A DNA stretch of 11,112 nt from Angelakisella sp. (GTDB lineage: Bacteria; Bacillota; Clostridia; Oscillospirales; Ruminococcaceae). Shown here one piece after another: positions 1 to 6,438 of this stretch; positions within the stretch are counted from its first letter, which is position 1, and the number at the start of each line of letters is the position of its first letter. The notes under the pieces were generated by a model. That model searched no databases, was not told the DNA's origin, and was given only the letters and a program-made list of their open reading frames with translations. Both the position numbers and the translations under genes were made by a program. Location of the stretch: positions 1-11,112 of the forward strand of contig JAAWGY010000074.1 of assembly GCA_022795575.1 (NCBI GenBank), read 5' to 3'.

Positions 1-85
1 CTGGCCCTGCGGGGGGATAGCCCCCAGCAGCCTTGTTAGGTGGCCGGTTGCGCCCGCTCCCTCCTTCCGGTTGGCCTGACAAGGT

Positions 86-229
86 GCCTCCGGCGGATCC
101 AATTCCCTGCGGGGGGATTCCCTCCCTTTGGTCGGGTGGAGCCTCCGGCGGATCTGATTCCCTGCGGGGGAACCCCTCCCTTCGGTCGGGTGGGGCCTCC
201 GGCGGATTTTGGTTCCCTGCGGGGGGTGT
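86..229. repeat. Imperfect 54-55 bp GC-rich tandem repeat, about 2.6 copies
   Basis: Copies begin at 86, 141 and 195, each opening with GCCTCCGGCGGAT. Each then contains a CCCTGCGGGG core (at 105, 160 and 215), and the first two continue into a CTCCCTT(C/T)GGTCGGGTGG block. The third copy breaks off after its core. An isolated core also lies at 5-18. Periods of 55 and 54 bases do not keep a reading frame, so I do not regard the open frame across it as a gene. The units are rich in short self-complementary blocks, which suggests an intergenic palindromic element of unknown role. There are no unique spacers, so it is not a CRISPR array. The rest of 1-430 holds the hairpin and promoter listed separately. 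Confidence 0.75.
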
Positions 230-289
230 AGTATGGGATAGTCTTGCTGGTTTTTGGCTATGTTTGGTTGGTGGCGCATTTTCGGCAGA

Positions 290-305
290 CGGGGCTAAAG
301 CCCCG
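290..305. other. Small GC hairpin upstream of the response regulator gene
   Basis: A perfect 6-bp stem CGGGGC / GCCCCG encloses the loop TAAA. No T-run follows directly; the next T-run is at 339-345, about 34 bases away, so it is a poor intrinsic terminator. It could be the end of the repeat block, a weak terminator for a gene left of the window, or a REP-like fragment. Confidence 0.45.
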
Positions 306-356
306 CCCCACACGAAGCGTTCCCCTGTTTCCGACATCTTTTTTTAAGATTTGTTC

Positions 357-385
357 TTCGTTTTTTCATTCTTTTCTGTTAAAAT
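357..385 (+). promoter_or_regulatory. Candidate extended -10 promoter for the two-component/protease unit
   Basis: TG-T-TAAAAT at 377-385 matches an extended -10 element. The hexamer 17 bases upstream, TTCGTT at 357-362, is a weak -35, which is tolerated when an extended -10 is present. The stretch 336-400 is AT-rich against a very GC-rich background. Transcription would start near 391-393, leaving a leader of about 40 bases with a ribosome binding site GAGGAGGT at 416-423. TAGAAT at 385-390 is an alternative -10. Sequence-only prediction. Confidence 0.5.
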
Positions 386-430
386 AGAATAGAAACCTTA
401 TGACCATCAGGGAAAGAGGAGGTAGTATCC

Positions 431-1126
431 ATGTCCATGGCAAAAATCATGGTTGCCGACGACGATAAAAACATCTGTGAGCTTCTGCGCCTTTACCTGG
501 AAAAGGAGGGCTACACCGTCACCCTTGCCCACGATGGCGAGACCGCCGTGGAGCAGTTTTCCGCCGAGGCGCCGGACCTGATCCTGCTGGATATCATGAT
601 GCCCCGGCTGGACGGCTGGCAGGTCTGCCGGGAGATCCGCAAAAAGTCCAACGTGCCCATTATTATGATCACCGCCAAGGGGGAAACCTTTGACAAGGTG
701 CTGGGGCTGGAGCTGGGGGCGGACGACTATGTGGTAAAGCCCTTTGACACCAAGGAGATTGTGGCCCGCATCAAGGCGGTGCTGCGGCGCAGCGCCGCCT
801 CCAACGCCGCCGTGCCGGAGGTAAAGGAGGTCGCCTACGACAAGCTGGCGGTTAACATGACCCGGTACGAGCTAAAGGTGGACGGCAGGGTGGTGGACAC
901 CCCCCCCAAGGAGCTGGAGCTGCTCTTCCACCTGGCCAGCAACCCCAACCGGGTGTACACCCGGGACCAGCTGCTGGACGAGGTTTGGGGCTTTGAGTAC
1001 TACGGCGACAGCCGCACCGTGGATGTGCACATCAAGCGCCTGCGGGAAAAGCTGGAGGGCGTCTCGGACCAGTGGAGCCTGAAGACGGTGTGGGGCGTGG
1101 GCTACAAGTTTGAATTAAAGGAATAA
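431..1126 (+). CDS. OmpR/PhoB-family response regulator
   Basis: This 231-residue protein is a cytoplasmic DNA-binding regulator expected to be phosphorylated by the kinase encoded next door. The receiver domain (about residues 5-118) shows the acidic pocket D10-D12, the phosphoacceptor D54 in LLDIMMP, the switch residue T81 in MITAKG, and K103 in VVKPF. A winged-helix domain (about 132-229) follows, with the family pattern PPKELELLFHLASNPNRVYT, then a recognition-helix region with RTVDVHIKRLREKL and a VWGVGYKF hairpin. Length is typical for the family. ATG 431 is chosen because GAGGAGGT lies 7 bases upstream; ATG 437 would have 13-base spacing. It ends 12 bases before the kinase start, so the two are surely co-transcribed. 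Target genes are unknown; autoregulation and control of the downstream protease are inferences. Family assignment is very secure. Confidence 0.96.
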   Translation: MSMAKIMVADDDKNICELLRLYLEKEGYTVTLAHDGETAVEQFSAEAPDLILLDIMMPRLDGWQVCREIRKKSNVPIIMITAKGETFDKVLGLELGADDYVVKPFDTKEIVARIKAVLRRSAASNAAVPEVKEVAYDKLAVNMTRYELKVDGRVVDTPPKELELLFHLASNPNRVYTRDQLLDEVWGFEYYGDSRTVDVHIKRLREKLEGVSDQWSLKTVWGVGYKFELKE

Positions 1127-1138
1127 GGGGGCGCCCCT

Positions 1139-2662
1139 GTGAGAAAGACCCTCTTTAGCAAATACTTCTATATCTGCTCCTCCATCATCCTGATCAGCAC
1201 CGCCTTTTTGGGGGTGGTGCTGCTGGTCTTTTCGGTCCGGTACTTTAAGGACGACCAGTACAGCCTGCTGGAGCGCAACGTCAAGCAGTCGGTGGTGCTT
1301 ACCAACCTGAATTACAGCACCAACAACTACCAGTATGTAGACCCCAGCTATCTCCAGCCCTTCTACCAGCTCCAGGGCCAGGCCATCGACGCGGACATCT
1401 TCTTGGTGGACCTGGAGGGCCGCACCCTCCTCTGCTCCAACACCACCTCCTGCACCCACACCGACTACCTGCTGCCATCCACCGTGATGGAGCGGCTGCA
1501 AACCGCCGGGGATTACCGGGAGACCGGCCGGCTGGGGGGGATCTACCCCGCCTCCTACTACACGGTGGGCCGCCCGGTGGTGGGCAGCGACGGCCAGATG
1601 GCCGGGGCGGTGTTCGCCTCCACCTCCTCCCGGGCGCTGACCACCTTTTTGGTGGATATCTTCCAGATGTACGTCATCAGCGCCGCGCTGGTGATGCTCT
1701 TTGCCTTTATCATCATCTACTTTGTTACCTCCAACATGGTGCGCCCCCTCCAGGATATGCTGGCGGCTACCCGGAGCTTTTCCAAGGGGGATTTTTCCAT
1801 CCGGGTGCCGGTGGAGGGGGACGACGAGGTGGCCATGCTGGCGGCGGCCTTTAACTCCATGGCCTCCTCCCTGGCGGTGATGGAATCCACCCGGCGGAGC
1901 TTTACCGCCAACGTCTCCCACGAGCTAAAGACCCCCATGACCACCATCGGGGGCTTTATCGACGGCATTCTGGACGGAACCATCCCCCCGGAAAAGCAGA
2001 GCCACTACCTGCGGATCGTCTCCGGGGAGGTGCAGCGCCTCTCCCGGATGGTGCGCTCGATGCTGAGCATCGCCCGGATCGAGGCGGGGGAGCTGACCAT
2101 CGCCCCGGTGCCGGTGGAGATCACCGACATCGTCACCCGCACCGTCTTTACCTTTGAGCAGCGCATCGAGGAGAAGGGGATCGAGGTCCGGGGGCTGGAT
2201 TCCGGCAAGCACTATGTGGCGGCCGACGCCGACCTGATCCATCAGGTGGTGTACAACCTGGTGGATAACGCCGTCAAGTTTGTCCCCCAGGGGGGATACC
2301 TGGAGTTCGGCTACAAGGACGAGGGCGGCCTGACGCTGATCAGCGTCAAAAACTCGGGGGAGGGGGTGGCCCCGGAGGAGATCCCCAAGCTTTTTGACCG
2401 CTTCTATAAGAGCGACAAGTCCCGCAGCCTGGATAAAAACGGGGTGGGGCTGGGGCTTTCCATCGTCAAAACCATTGTCAACCTACACAACGGGGAGATC
2501 TTTGTCCGCAGCGAGGCGGGGCAGTACACCGAGTTTGTCTTCAGCCTCCCCGCCTCTGCCCAGCCGGGCAAAAAGAACCTGCTGTTCCGCAAGCACGAAA
2601 AACAACCGCCAAAGCAAATTCTGCCAGCCCAGGAAGGGGGAGCAAGCCATGAACGAGTTTGA
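1139..2662 (+). CDS. Membrane sensor histidine kinase (HAMP-HisKA-HATPase)
   Basis: This 507-residue kinase would sense an extracytoplasmic signal and phosphorylate the upstream regulator. TM1 spans about residues 11-33, an outside domain about 35-173, and TM2 about 177-198. HAMP (about 199-250) and HisKA follow, with H261 in VSHELKTP. The ATPase domain has N377 in LVDNAVKF, a GEGVAPEEIPKLFDRFYKSD segment and the glycine box GVGLGLS from G435. The sensor domain has a Cache/PAS-like look (DADIFLVDLEGRTLLCSN, then GRPVVGSDGQMAGAVFAS) and just two cysteines, C99 and C105. The start is GTG 1139. No strong ribosome binding site is visible (GGGG at 1127-1130), so coupling to the regulator is likely. 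The last 14 bases overlap the protease gene. The C-terminal tail after about residue 468 is charged and not recognised. Adjacency to an HtrA protease recalls the Bacillus CssRS stress system; that role is inferred. Confidence 0.95.
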   Translation: MRKTLFSKYFYICSSIILISTAFLGVVLLVFSVRYFKDDQYSLLERNVKQSVVLTNLNYSTNNYQYVDPSYLQPFYQLQGQAIDADIFLVDLEGRTLLCSNTTSCTHTDYLLPSTVMERLQTAGDYRETGRLGGIYPASYYTVGRPVVGSDGQMAGAVFASTSSRALTTFLVDIFQMYVISAALVMLFAFIIIYFVTSNMVRPLQDMLAATRSFSKGDFSIRVPVEGDDEVAMLAAAFNSMASSLAVMESTRRSFTANVSHELKTPMTTIGGFIDGILDGTIPPEKQSHYLRIVSGEVQRLSRMVRSMLSIARIEAGELTIAPVPVEITDIVTRTVFTFEQRIEEKGIEVRGLDSGKHYVAADADLIHQVVYNLVDNAVKFVPQGGYLEFGYKDEGGLTLISVKNSGEGVAPEEIPKLFDRFYKSDKSRSLDKNGVGLGLSIVKTIVNLHNGEIFVRSEAGQYTEFVFSLPASAQPGKKNLLFRKHEKQPPKQILPAQEGGASHERV

Positions 2663-4709
2663 GAAAGAGAGCCGGGAGCGGGAGGATACCATCCCCGCCG
2701 CCCCCCAGGGGGAGACCCCGGAGGATACGGCCAGCCGCCAGGAGGCGGAGGCCCCGGCGCCGGAGGAGGCCGGACGGCAGGACGCCGTCCCCCAGGTCCA
2801 GTCCCAGGACAGCGTCCCGCCGGCAACACCGGAGGAGGTCCACGGGGCAACGCCGGAGGTGCCGGCCGCCGCAGGCTGGGAGCGGCTCCCTGACCTGCCG
2901 GCGGCGGAGGGCTGGGGCAGCGCCCCGGACATCCCGCCGGTGGAGAGCGCCGGCTGGCAGAGCACCCCGCCGGTCCCCCCGGCAGGGGGATGGGGGGATC
3001 CCCCCCGGACAGAGGCGGCGGCAGCGGCCCCGGTTCCGCCCGCCCCGGCAGCGGCCCAGGGGAACGGCCAGCCCGGCGGCTTCCGGGGAGACAGCTACGA
3101 TGTCCCGGCGGCAGCGGCGTCCCCCCAGGCCCCGGACCGGACCGCTTTTACAGAGGGCGCGCCCTGCCAGCCGAATCCGGCGGCAGCGGCCCAGGTTCCG
3201 CCTGCCCCGGCAGCGGCCCAAGGGAACGGCCAGCCCGGCGGCTTCTTCCAGGGAGGGGGAGGCGGCTACTATGTCCCGCCGGCGGGTGGGCAGGTCCCCG
3301 GCCAGCCCGGGGGATGGCAGTCCTACCCGCCCCAGCCCTATCCCCAGCCCTGGGGCGGGCAGCAGGGCCCCAACACCACCGGATGGCAGCGGCCGGCCCC
3401 CGCCCCGTGGCAGCAGCCCAACACCACCGGCTGGGCCCCCCAGGGATACCGGCCCCCGGGCGGCTCCGGCCAGCCCGCCGGGTACCGGCCCCAAGGCGTC
3501 CCGGCCCAAACCGGGGGCTGGGAGGCGGCAGGAGCCGCTGCCCCCGGGAAGAAGAAGGGCGGCCCCCGAAAGGTGCTGCTGACGATAGTGGGGGTAGCCG
3601 CGGCCATCGCCGTTATCGCCATGGCGGGGTACGGCATCTACACCGCCACCACCGGGGAGAACCCCCTGGCGGCGCCCCCCAAGGGCCCCTCCGCTTTCCA
3701 GGGCGGGCAGGGTGGAAGCAACCAGGTGCCGGATGTGCCCATCAACGACAAGCCTTCCGGCGGGGACCAGTACGACGGCCGGGAGCCGGGGACCCTCTCC
3801 AACAGCGACATCTTCCGGAAGGTCTCCCCCTCGGTGGTGGGGATCGTGGCACAGATGGGGGACGGGTTTTACGGCAACTCCAGCCAGGGCTCGGGGATCA
3901 TTATGTCCGAGGACGGCTACATCATCACCAACGCCCATGTGGTGGAGGGGTTCCAGCGCTACGAGGTGGTGCTTACCGGCGGGGAGAGCTGCGACGCGGA
4001 GCTGGTGGGCGCGGACCGCAGCAGCGACCTGGCGGTGCTTAAAATCAACCGGACCGGCCTTACCGCCGCGGAGTTCGGCGACAGCGACCAGGTGGTGGTA
4101 GGGGAGCGGGCCTGCGTCATCGGCAACCCTGGGGGGATGCGGTTCCAGAACAGCCTGACGGTGGGGTACATCTCGGCGCTGGGGCGGACCATCAACACCG
4201 GGGGCTACTCCATCGACTGCATCCAGACCGACGCTGCCATCAACCCGGGGAACAGCGGCGGGCCGCTGATCAACGCCTACGGGCAGGTCATCGGCATCAG
4301 CTCGGCCAAAATCGCCCTCACCGACTACGAGGGGATCTGCTTTGCCATCCCCATCACCGACGCCATGCCCATCCTCAAGCAGCTGATCGCCGACGGCAAG
4401 GTGACAGGCCGGGCGCTGCTGGGCATCAGCGCCAAGGCGGTAAAGGCCACCGAGGCGGAGTTTTACGAGATCCCCCTGGGGCTGTGGGTGGTATCGGTTT
4501 CGCCGGGGGCGGATATCGGGGCCCAGGGTGTCCGGGAGGGGGACATCATCACCCACGTGGACGACAAGCCGGTGTACACACTGGACGCCTGCTCCACCAT
4601 CCTGAAGGACTTCCGCCCGGGGGATACCATCTCGGTGACGGTGTTCCGGAGGGAGAATACCATGACGGATAATACCTTTAAGGTGGAGATCGTTTTGCAG
4701 GGGTCCTGA
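2649..4709 (+). CDS. htrA: Membrane-anchored HtrA/DegP-like serine protease with PDZ domain and long disordered N-terminus
   Basis: This 686-residue protein belongs to the trypsin-like S1C protease family, which degrades or refolds damaged proteins outside the membrane. Residues 1-307 are low-complexity Pro/Gly/Ala/Gln sequence with spaced Trp and Tyr. A basic KKKGGPRK segment precedes one membrane span (about 309-333), which places the N-terminus in the cytoplasm. The protease domain has the triad H430 (TNAHVV), D460 (SSDLAVLK) and S536 (GNSGGPL). A single PDZ domain follows from about residue 580 to the end (LLGIS, then GVREGDIITHVDDKPV). The start ATG 2649 follows an AGGAAGGGGGA binding site and lies inside the kinase gene; the frame is open further upstream only because it overlaps kinase codons. 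The N-terminal part far exceeds the short tail usual in Firmicute HtrA. The neighbouring two-component system probably regulates it. Family call is secure; substrates are unknown. Confidence 0.95.
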   Translation: MNEFEKESREREDTIPAAPQGETPEDTASRQEAEAPAPEEAGRQDAVPQVQSQDSVPPATPEEVHGATPEVPAAAGWERLPDLPAAEGWGSAPDIPPVESAGWQSTPPVPPAGGWGDPPRTEAAAAAPVPPAPAAAQGNGQPGGFRGDSYDVPAAAASPQAPDRTAFTEGAPCQPNPAAAAQVPPAPAAAQGNGQPGGFFQGGGGGYYVPPAGGQVPGQPGGWQSYPPQPYPQPWGGQQGPNTTGWQRPAPAPWQQPNTTGWAPQGYRPPGGSGQPAGYRPQGVPAQTGGWEAAGAAAPGKKKGGPRKVLLTIVGVAAAIAVIAMAGYGIYTATTGENPLAAPPKGPSAFQGGQGGSNQVPDVPINDKPSGGDQYDGREPGTLSNSDIFRKVSPSVVGIVAQMGDGFYGNSSQGSGIIMSEDGYIITNAHVVEGFQRYEVVLTGGESCDAELVGADRSSDLAVLKINRTGLTAAEFGDSDQVVVGERACVIGNPGGMRFQNSLTVGYISALGRTINTGGYSIDCIQTDAAINPGNSGGPLINAYGQVIGISSAKIALTDYEGICFAIPITDAMPILKQLIADGKVTGRALLGISAKAVKATEAEFYEIPLGLWVVSVSPGADIGAQGVREGDIITHVDDKPVYTLDACSTILKDFRPGDTISVTVFRRENTMTDNTFKVEIVLQGS
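3017..3245 (+). repeat. Near-identical 67-bp direct repeat inside the protease gene
   Basis: Bases 3017-3083 recur at 3179-3245 with three substitutions, an offset of 162 bases or exactly 54 codons. Both copies encode a PPAPAAAQGNGQPGGF segment in the cytoplasmic N-terminal region. Preserved frame and near identity suggest a recent in-frame duplication within the low-complexity region, which could vary in length between strains. Confidence 0.85.
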
Positions 4710-4774
4710 GGCGGAGCGGGGGGCCCCGATGGTTGAAAAGCCTGTACCGCTCTAACAAAAACGGATAGTAGACA

Positions 4775-4818
4775 AAAGGCCCCCTATGTAGGAAAGCAAA
4801 GCTACATAGGGGGCCTTT
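4775..4818. terminator. Perfect 17-bp hairpin, probable terminator after the protease gene
   Basis: The arms 4775-4791 and 4802-4818 are exact reverse complements (AAAGGCCCCCTATGTAG on the left), with a 10-base loop. The A-run before and T-run after are partly in the stem, so it can act in both directions. The T-tract is better on the minus strand (TTTTGTCT) than on the plus strand (CCTTTGTAATG). No minus-strand gene converges here within the window, so its likely job is ending the regulator-kinase-protease transcript, 65 bases after the stop codon. Confidence 0.75.
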
Positions 4819-4944
4819 GTAATGAAGGAAATGAAAAAGGTCAGCTTAGTGTTAAGCTACGCCGACTTTCATATGATACTTTTTTGGCAGTTCCCTTTTC
4901 TGTCCAATATTAGAACCTGTATTTATTCCCCCGATTTCCCCCTC

Positions 4945-4964
4945 CTGCGGCTTGTTTACCGCAG
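4945..4964. promoter_or_regulatory. Inverted repeat centred on the recX -35 box (candidate operator)
   Basis: CTGCGG (4945-4950) and CCGCAG (4959-4964) are perfect inverted arms separated by 8 bases that contain TTGTTT. The dyad lies upstream of the predicted transcription start, so it would act as DNA, for example as a repressor site. It matches neither the Bacillus LexA box (CGAAC-N4-GTTCG) nor the CTGT-N8-ACAG LexA box. The binding protein is unknown and chance is possible in GC-rich DNA. Confidence 0.4.
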
Positions 4965-4980
4965 CCATTTGTAGTATAAT
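4952..4980 (+). promoter_or_regulatory. Sigma-A-type promoter for the recX-led operon
   Basis: TTGTTT (4952-4957), a 17-base spacer and a consensus TATAAT (4975-4980) form a strong housekeeping promoter, with a start expected near 4986-4988. It decides the recX start: the in-frame TTG at 4952 is the -35 hexamer itself and cannot be in this transcript, so ATG 5069 is preferred. Confidence 0.75.
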
Positions 4981-4990
4981 TTGTAAGAAA

Positions 4991-5032
4991 CTGTACCCCT
5001 CGCCGGCATACCCGCCCCGGCGACCGGTACAG
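4991..5032 (+). other. Strong stem-loop at the start of the recX leader RNA
   Basis: CTGTACC (4991-4997) pairs with GGTACAG (5026-5032), and TCGCCGG (5000-5006) pairs with CCGGCGA (5017-5023). A 2x2 CC/CC internal loop separates the stems and a 10-base loop caps them. It starts within about 5 bases of the predicted RNA 5' end. No T-run follows, so it is not an intrinsic terminator. It could stabilise the mRNA or regulate translation; no known riboswitch consensus was recognised. Confidence 0.6.
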
Positions 5033-5068
5033 GCGATCCTTCCGTCAGAAAGGGGCCCCGCCTGCCAC

Positions 5069-5713
5069 ATGACCATCACCCAGCTACAGGAAACCAAGAA
5101 AGGCCGCTTCTCTGTCTTTGTGGACGGGGAGTTTCTGTTTTCGGTCCACAAGGATACCTTCCTTACCCGGCAGGAGCTGGCCCTGGGCCGGCAGATCACC
5201 GTCGAGGTCCTGGAGGAGATCCGGCTGGCCGACGAGCTCCTCTCCTGTAAGGAGAAGGCCCTGACGCTGCTGGAGTACAGCTCCCACAGCGCCGGGCGGC
5301 TGGCGGAAAAGCTCCGGCGGTTTTACCCGGCGGAGACGGTGGAGGCGGTGATCCAGCGGCTGACCGAGCTGGGCCTTTTGGATGACCTGGACTACGGCCG
5401 GCGGCTGGCCGCGGACCTGCTGAACCTGCGGGGCTACAGCCTGGGCCGGGTGCGCCAGGAGCTGTACCGCCGCCGGCTGGATCCGGAGACCATCCAGGAG
5501 GTGATGGACGGCCTGGGGGATGTGGACCAGATCGGCCCCATCGTCGCCCTGGTGCGGAAGAAATACCTGCAAAAGCTCCGGGAGCCCCAGGGCCGCGGCA
5601 AGGTGGCCGCCGCCCTCCAGCGCCGGGGCTACCAATACGACGAGATCCGGGAGGCCCTGGCCCTGGTGCTGGAGGAGCTCCCCGACGAGGACGAGGAAGA
5701 GGGAGAGGAATGA
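5069..5713 (+). CDS. recX: Regulatory protein RecX
   Basis: RecX binds RecA filaments in the cytoplasm and modulates their recombinase and coprotease activity. This 214-residue protein shows the family's three-helix repeat layout: ALTLLEYSSHSAGRLAEKLR (residues about 70-90), then LTELGLLDDLDYGRRLAADLLNLRGYSLGRVRQEL, and a C-terminal KVAAALQRRGYQYDEIREAL. An N-terminal beta-rich segment (ETKKGRFSVFVDGEFLFSVHKD) matches Firmicute RecX. Length is within the normal range. ATG 5069 fits homologues and lies downstream of the promoter; the open frame extends to TTG 4952, but that codon is the -35 box. AAAGGGG at 5050-5056 is a weak ribosome binding site with 12-base spacing. Its stop overlaps the azlC start by four bases. 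recA is not in the window. It is the first gene of a long operon of mixed functions. Confidence 0.9.
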   Translation: MTITQLQETKKGRFSVFVDGEFLFSVHKDTFLTRQELALGRQITVEVLEEIRLADELLSCKEKALTLLEYSSHSAGRLAEKLRRFYPAETVEAVIQRLTELGLLDDLDYGRRLAADLLNLRGYSLGRVRQELYRRRLDPETIQEVMDGLGDVDQIGPIVALVRKKYLQKLREPQGRGKVAAALQRRGYQYDEIREALALVLEELPDEDEEEGEE

Positions 5714-6438
5714 GCCAGCCGGAGGAAGCACCCATCCAAAACAGCTTTTCCCAGGGCTTTTGGGGCGGGATGCCCATCGGGCTGGGATACTTTTCGGTGG
5801 CCTTTGCCTTTGGCATCTCGGCGGTGGCGGCGGGTGTGCCGGTGTGGGGGGCGGCGCTGATCTCGATGACCAACGTCACCTCCGCCGGGCAGTTTGCCGG
5901 CCTCTCCCTGATGGCAACCGGGGCGGGCCTTGCCGAGCAGGCCCTCACCCAGCTGGTCATCAACCTCCGCTACGCCCTGATGTCCCTTTCCCTCAGCCAA
6001 AGGCTGGACCCGGCTATCGGCCTGCTGGACAGGCTGTTTATGGCCTTCCTGAACACCGACGAGGTGTTCGCCGTGGCCTCCTCCCAGCCGGGGCTTTTGG
6101 GGCGGCGGTACTTCCACGGGCTGATGCTGGCCCCCTACCTGGGCTGGAGCGCCGGGACGGTGGCGGGGGCGGCGGCGGGGGCGGTGCTGCCCCAGGCGGT
6201 CCGCTCCGCCCTGGGCATCGCCATCTACGGGATGTTCTTGGCCATTATCCTGCCCCCGGCCAAGAAGAACCCGGCGGTGCGCCGGGTGCTGCTGCTGTCG
6301 GTGGCCCTCAGCTGCCTGACGGCCTGGACGCCCCTTTCCCGGTTCATCGGCAGCGGCTTTTCCATCATCCTCTGCACCCTCATCGCCGCCGGGGCGGGGG
6401 CCTGCCTCTTCCCCAGAGAGGAGGCGCGCCATGCCTGA
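5710..6438 (+). CDS. azlC: AzlC-family branched-chain amino acid exporter, large subunit
   Basis: AzlC and AzlD together form a membrane exporter of branched-chain amino acids and analogues; in Bacillus subtilis, azlCD confers 4-azaleucine resistance. This 242-residue protein has the family N-terminus FSQGFWGGMPIGLGYFSVAFAFG, a conserved LVINLRYALMSLSLSQ segment and FLNTDEVFAV. Several membrane spans are visible, with clear ones near residues 20-40, 45-65, 135-155, 160-180 and 195-230. Length is typical. The start ATG overlaps the recX stop as ATGA, with GGGAGAGG just upstream, so translation is probably coupled. It overlaps azlD by eight bases. The exact substrate cannot be read from sequence. 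Family assignment is secure. Confidence 0.93.
   Translation: MSQPEEAPIQNSFSQGFWGGMPIGLGYFSVAFAFGISAVAAGVPVWGAALISMTNVTSAGQFAGLSLMATGAGLAEQALTQLVINLRYALMSLSLSQRLDPAIGLLDRLFMAFLNTDEVFAVASSQPGLLGRRYFHGLMLAPYLGWSAGTVAGAAAGAVLPQAVRSALGIAIYGMFLAIILPPAKKNPAVRRVLLLSVALSCLTAWTPLSRFIGSGFSIILCTLIAAGAGACLFPREEARHA

Larger units (their letters stand above)
4710..5068. other. Gene-free region between the protease and recX
   Basis: I see no gene here. From left to right it holds a GC-rich tail, a perfect hairpin (4775-4818), an AT-rich stretch (about 4819-4945) with a small 6-bp dyad AGCTTA/TAAGCT at 4843-4858, then the recX promoter with its dyad and a structured leader. The open frame on the opposite strand (4852-5199) is mostly the mirror of recX and lacks family resemblance. 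The marked drop in GC relative to the flanking genes fits a regulatory intergenic region. Confidence 0.7.

Noticed and set aside
86..229. A possible CRISPR array in the tandem repeats
   Set aside because: The repeats are contiguous and imperfect with no distinct spacers, and no cas gene is nearby.
33..347. A 104-residue open frame across the 5' repeat region, with repeated GGASGG-type sequence
   Set aside because: The repeat period (54-55 bases) does not keep frame, there is no ribosome binding site, and the protein resembles no family. It is translated non-coding repeat.
336..350. The short inverted repeat ATCTT-TTTTT-AAGAT before the first promoter
   Set aside because: Five A/T-rich base pairs around a T-run are expected by chance in this AT-rich stretch and are too weak to call a terminator or operator.
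2541..4556. A 671-residue open frame on the minus strand opposite the protease gene
   Set aside because: It is the mirror of a very GC-rich gene whose codon bias removes stops on the other strand. It has no motifs, while the plus strand has a full catalytic triad and PDZ domain.
4952..5068. A 39-residue N-terminal extension of RecX starting at TTG 4952
   Set aside because: The TTG is the -35 hexamer of the operon promoter and would lie upstream of the transcript start; the extra residues do not look like RecX.
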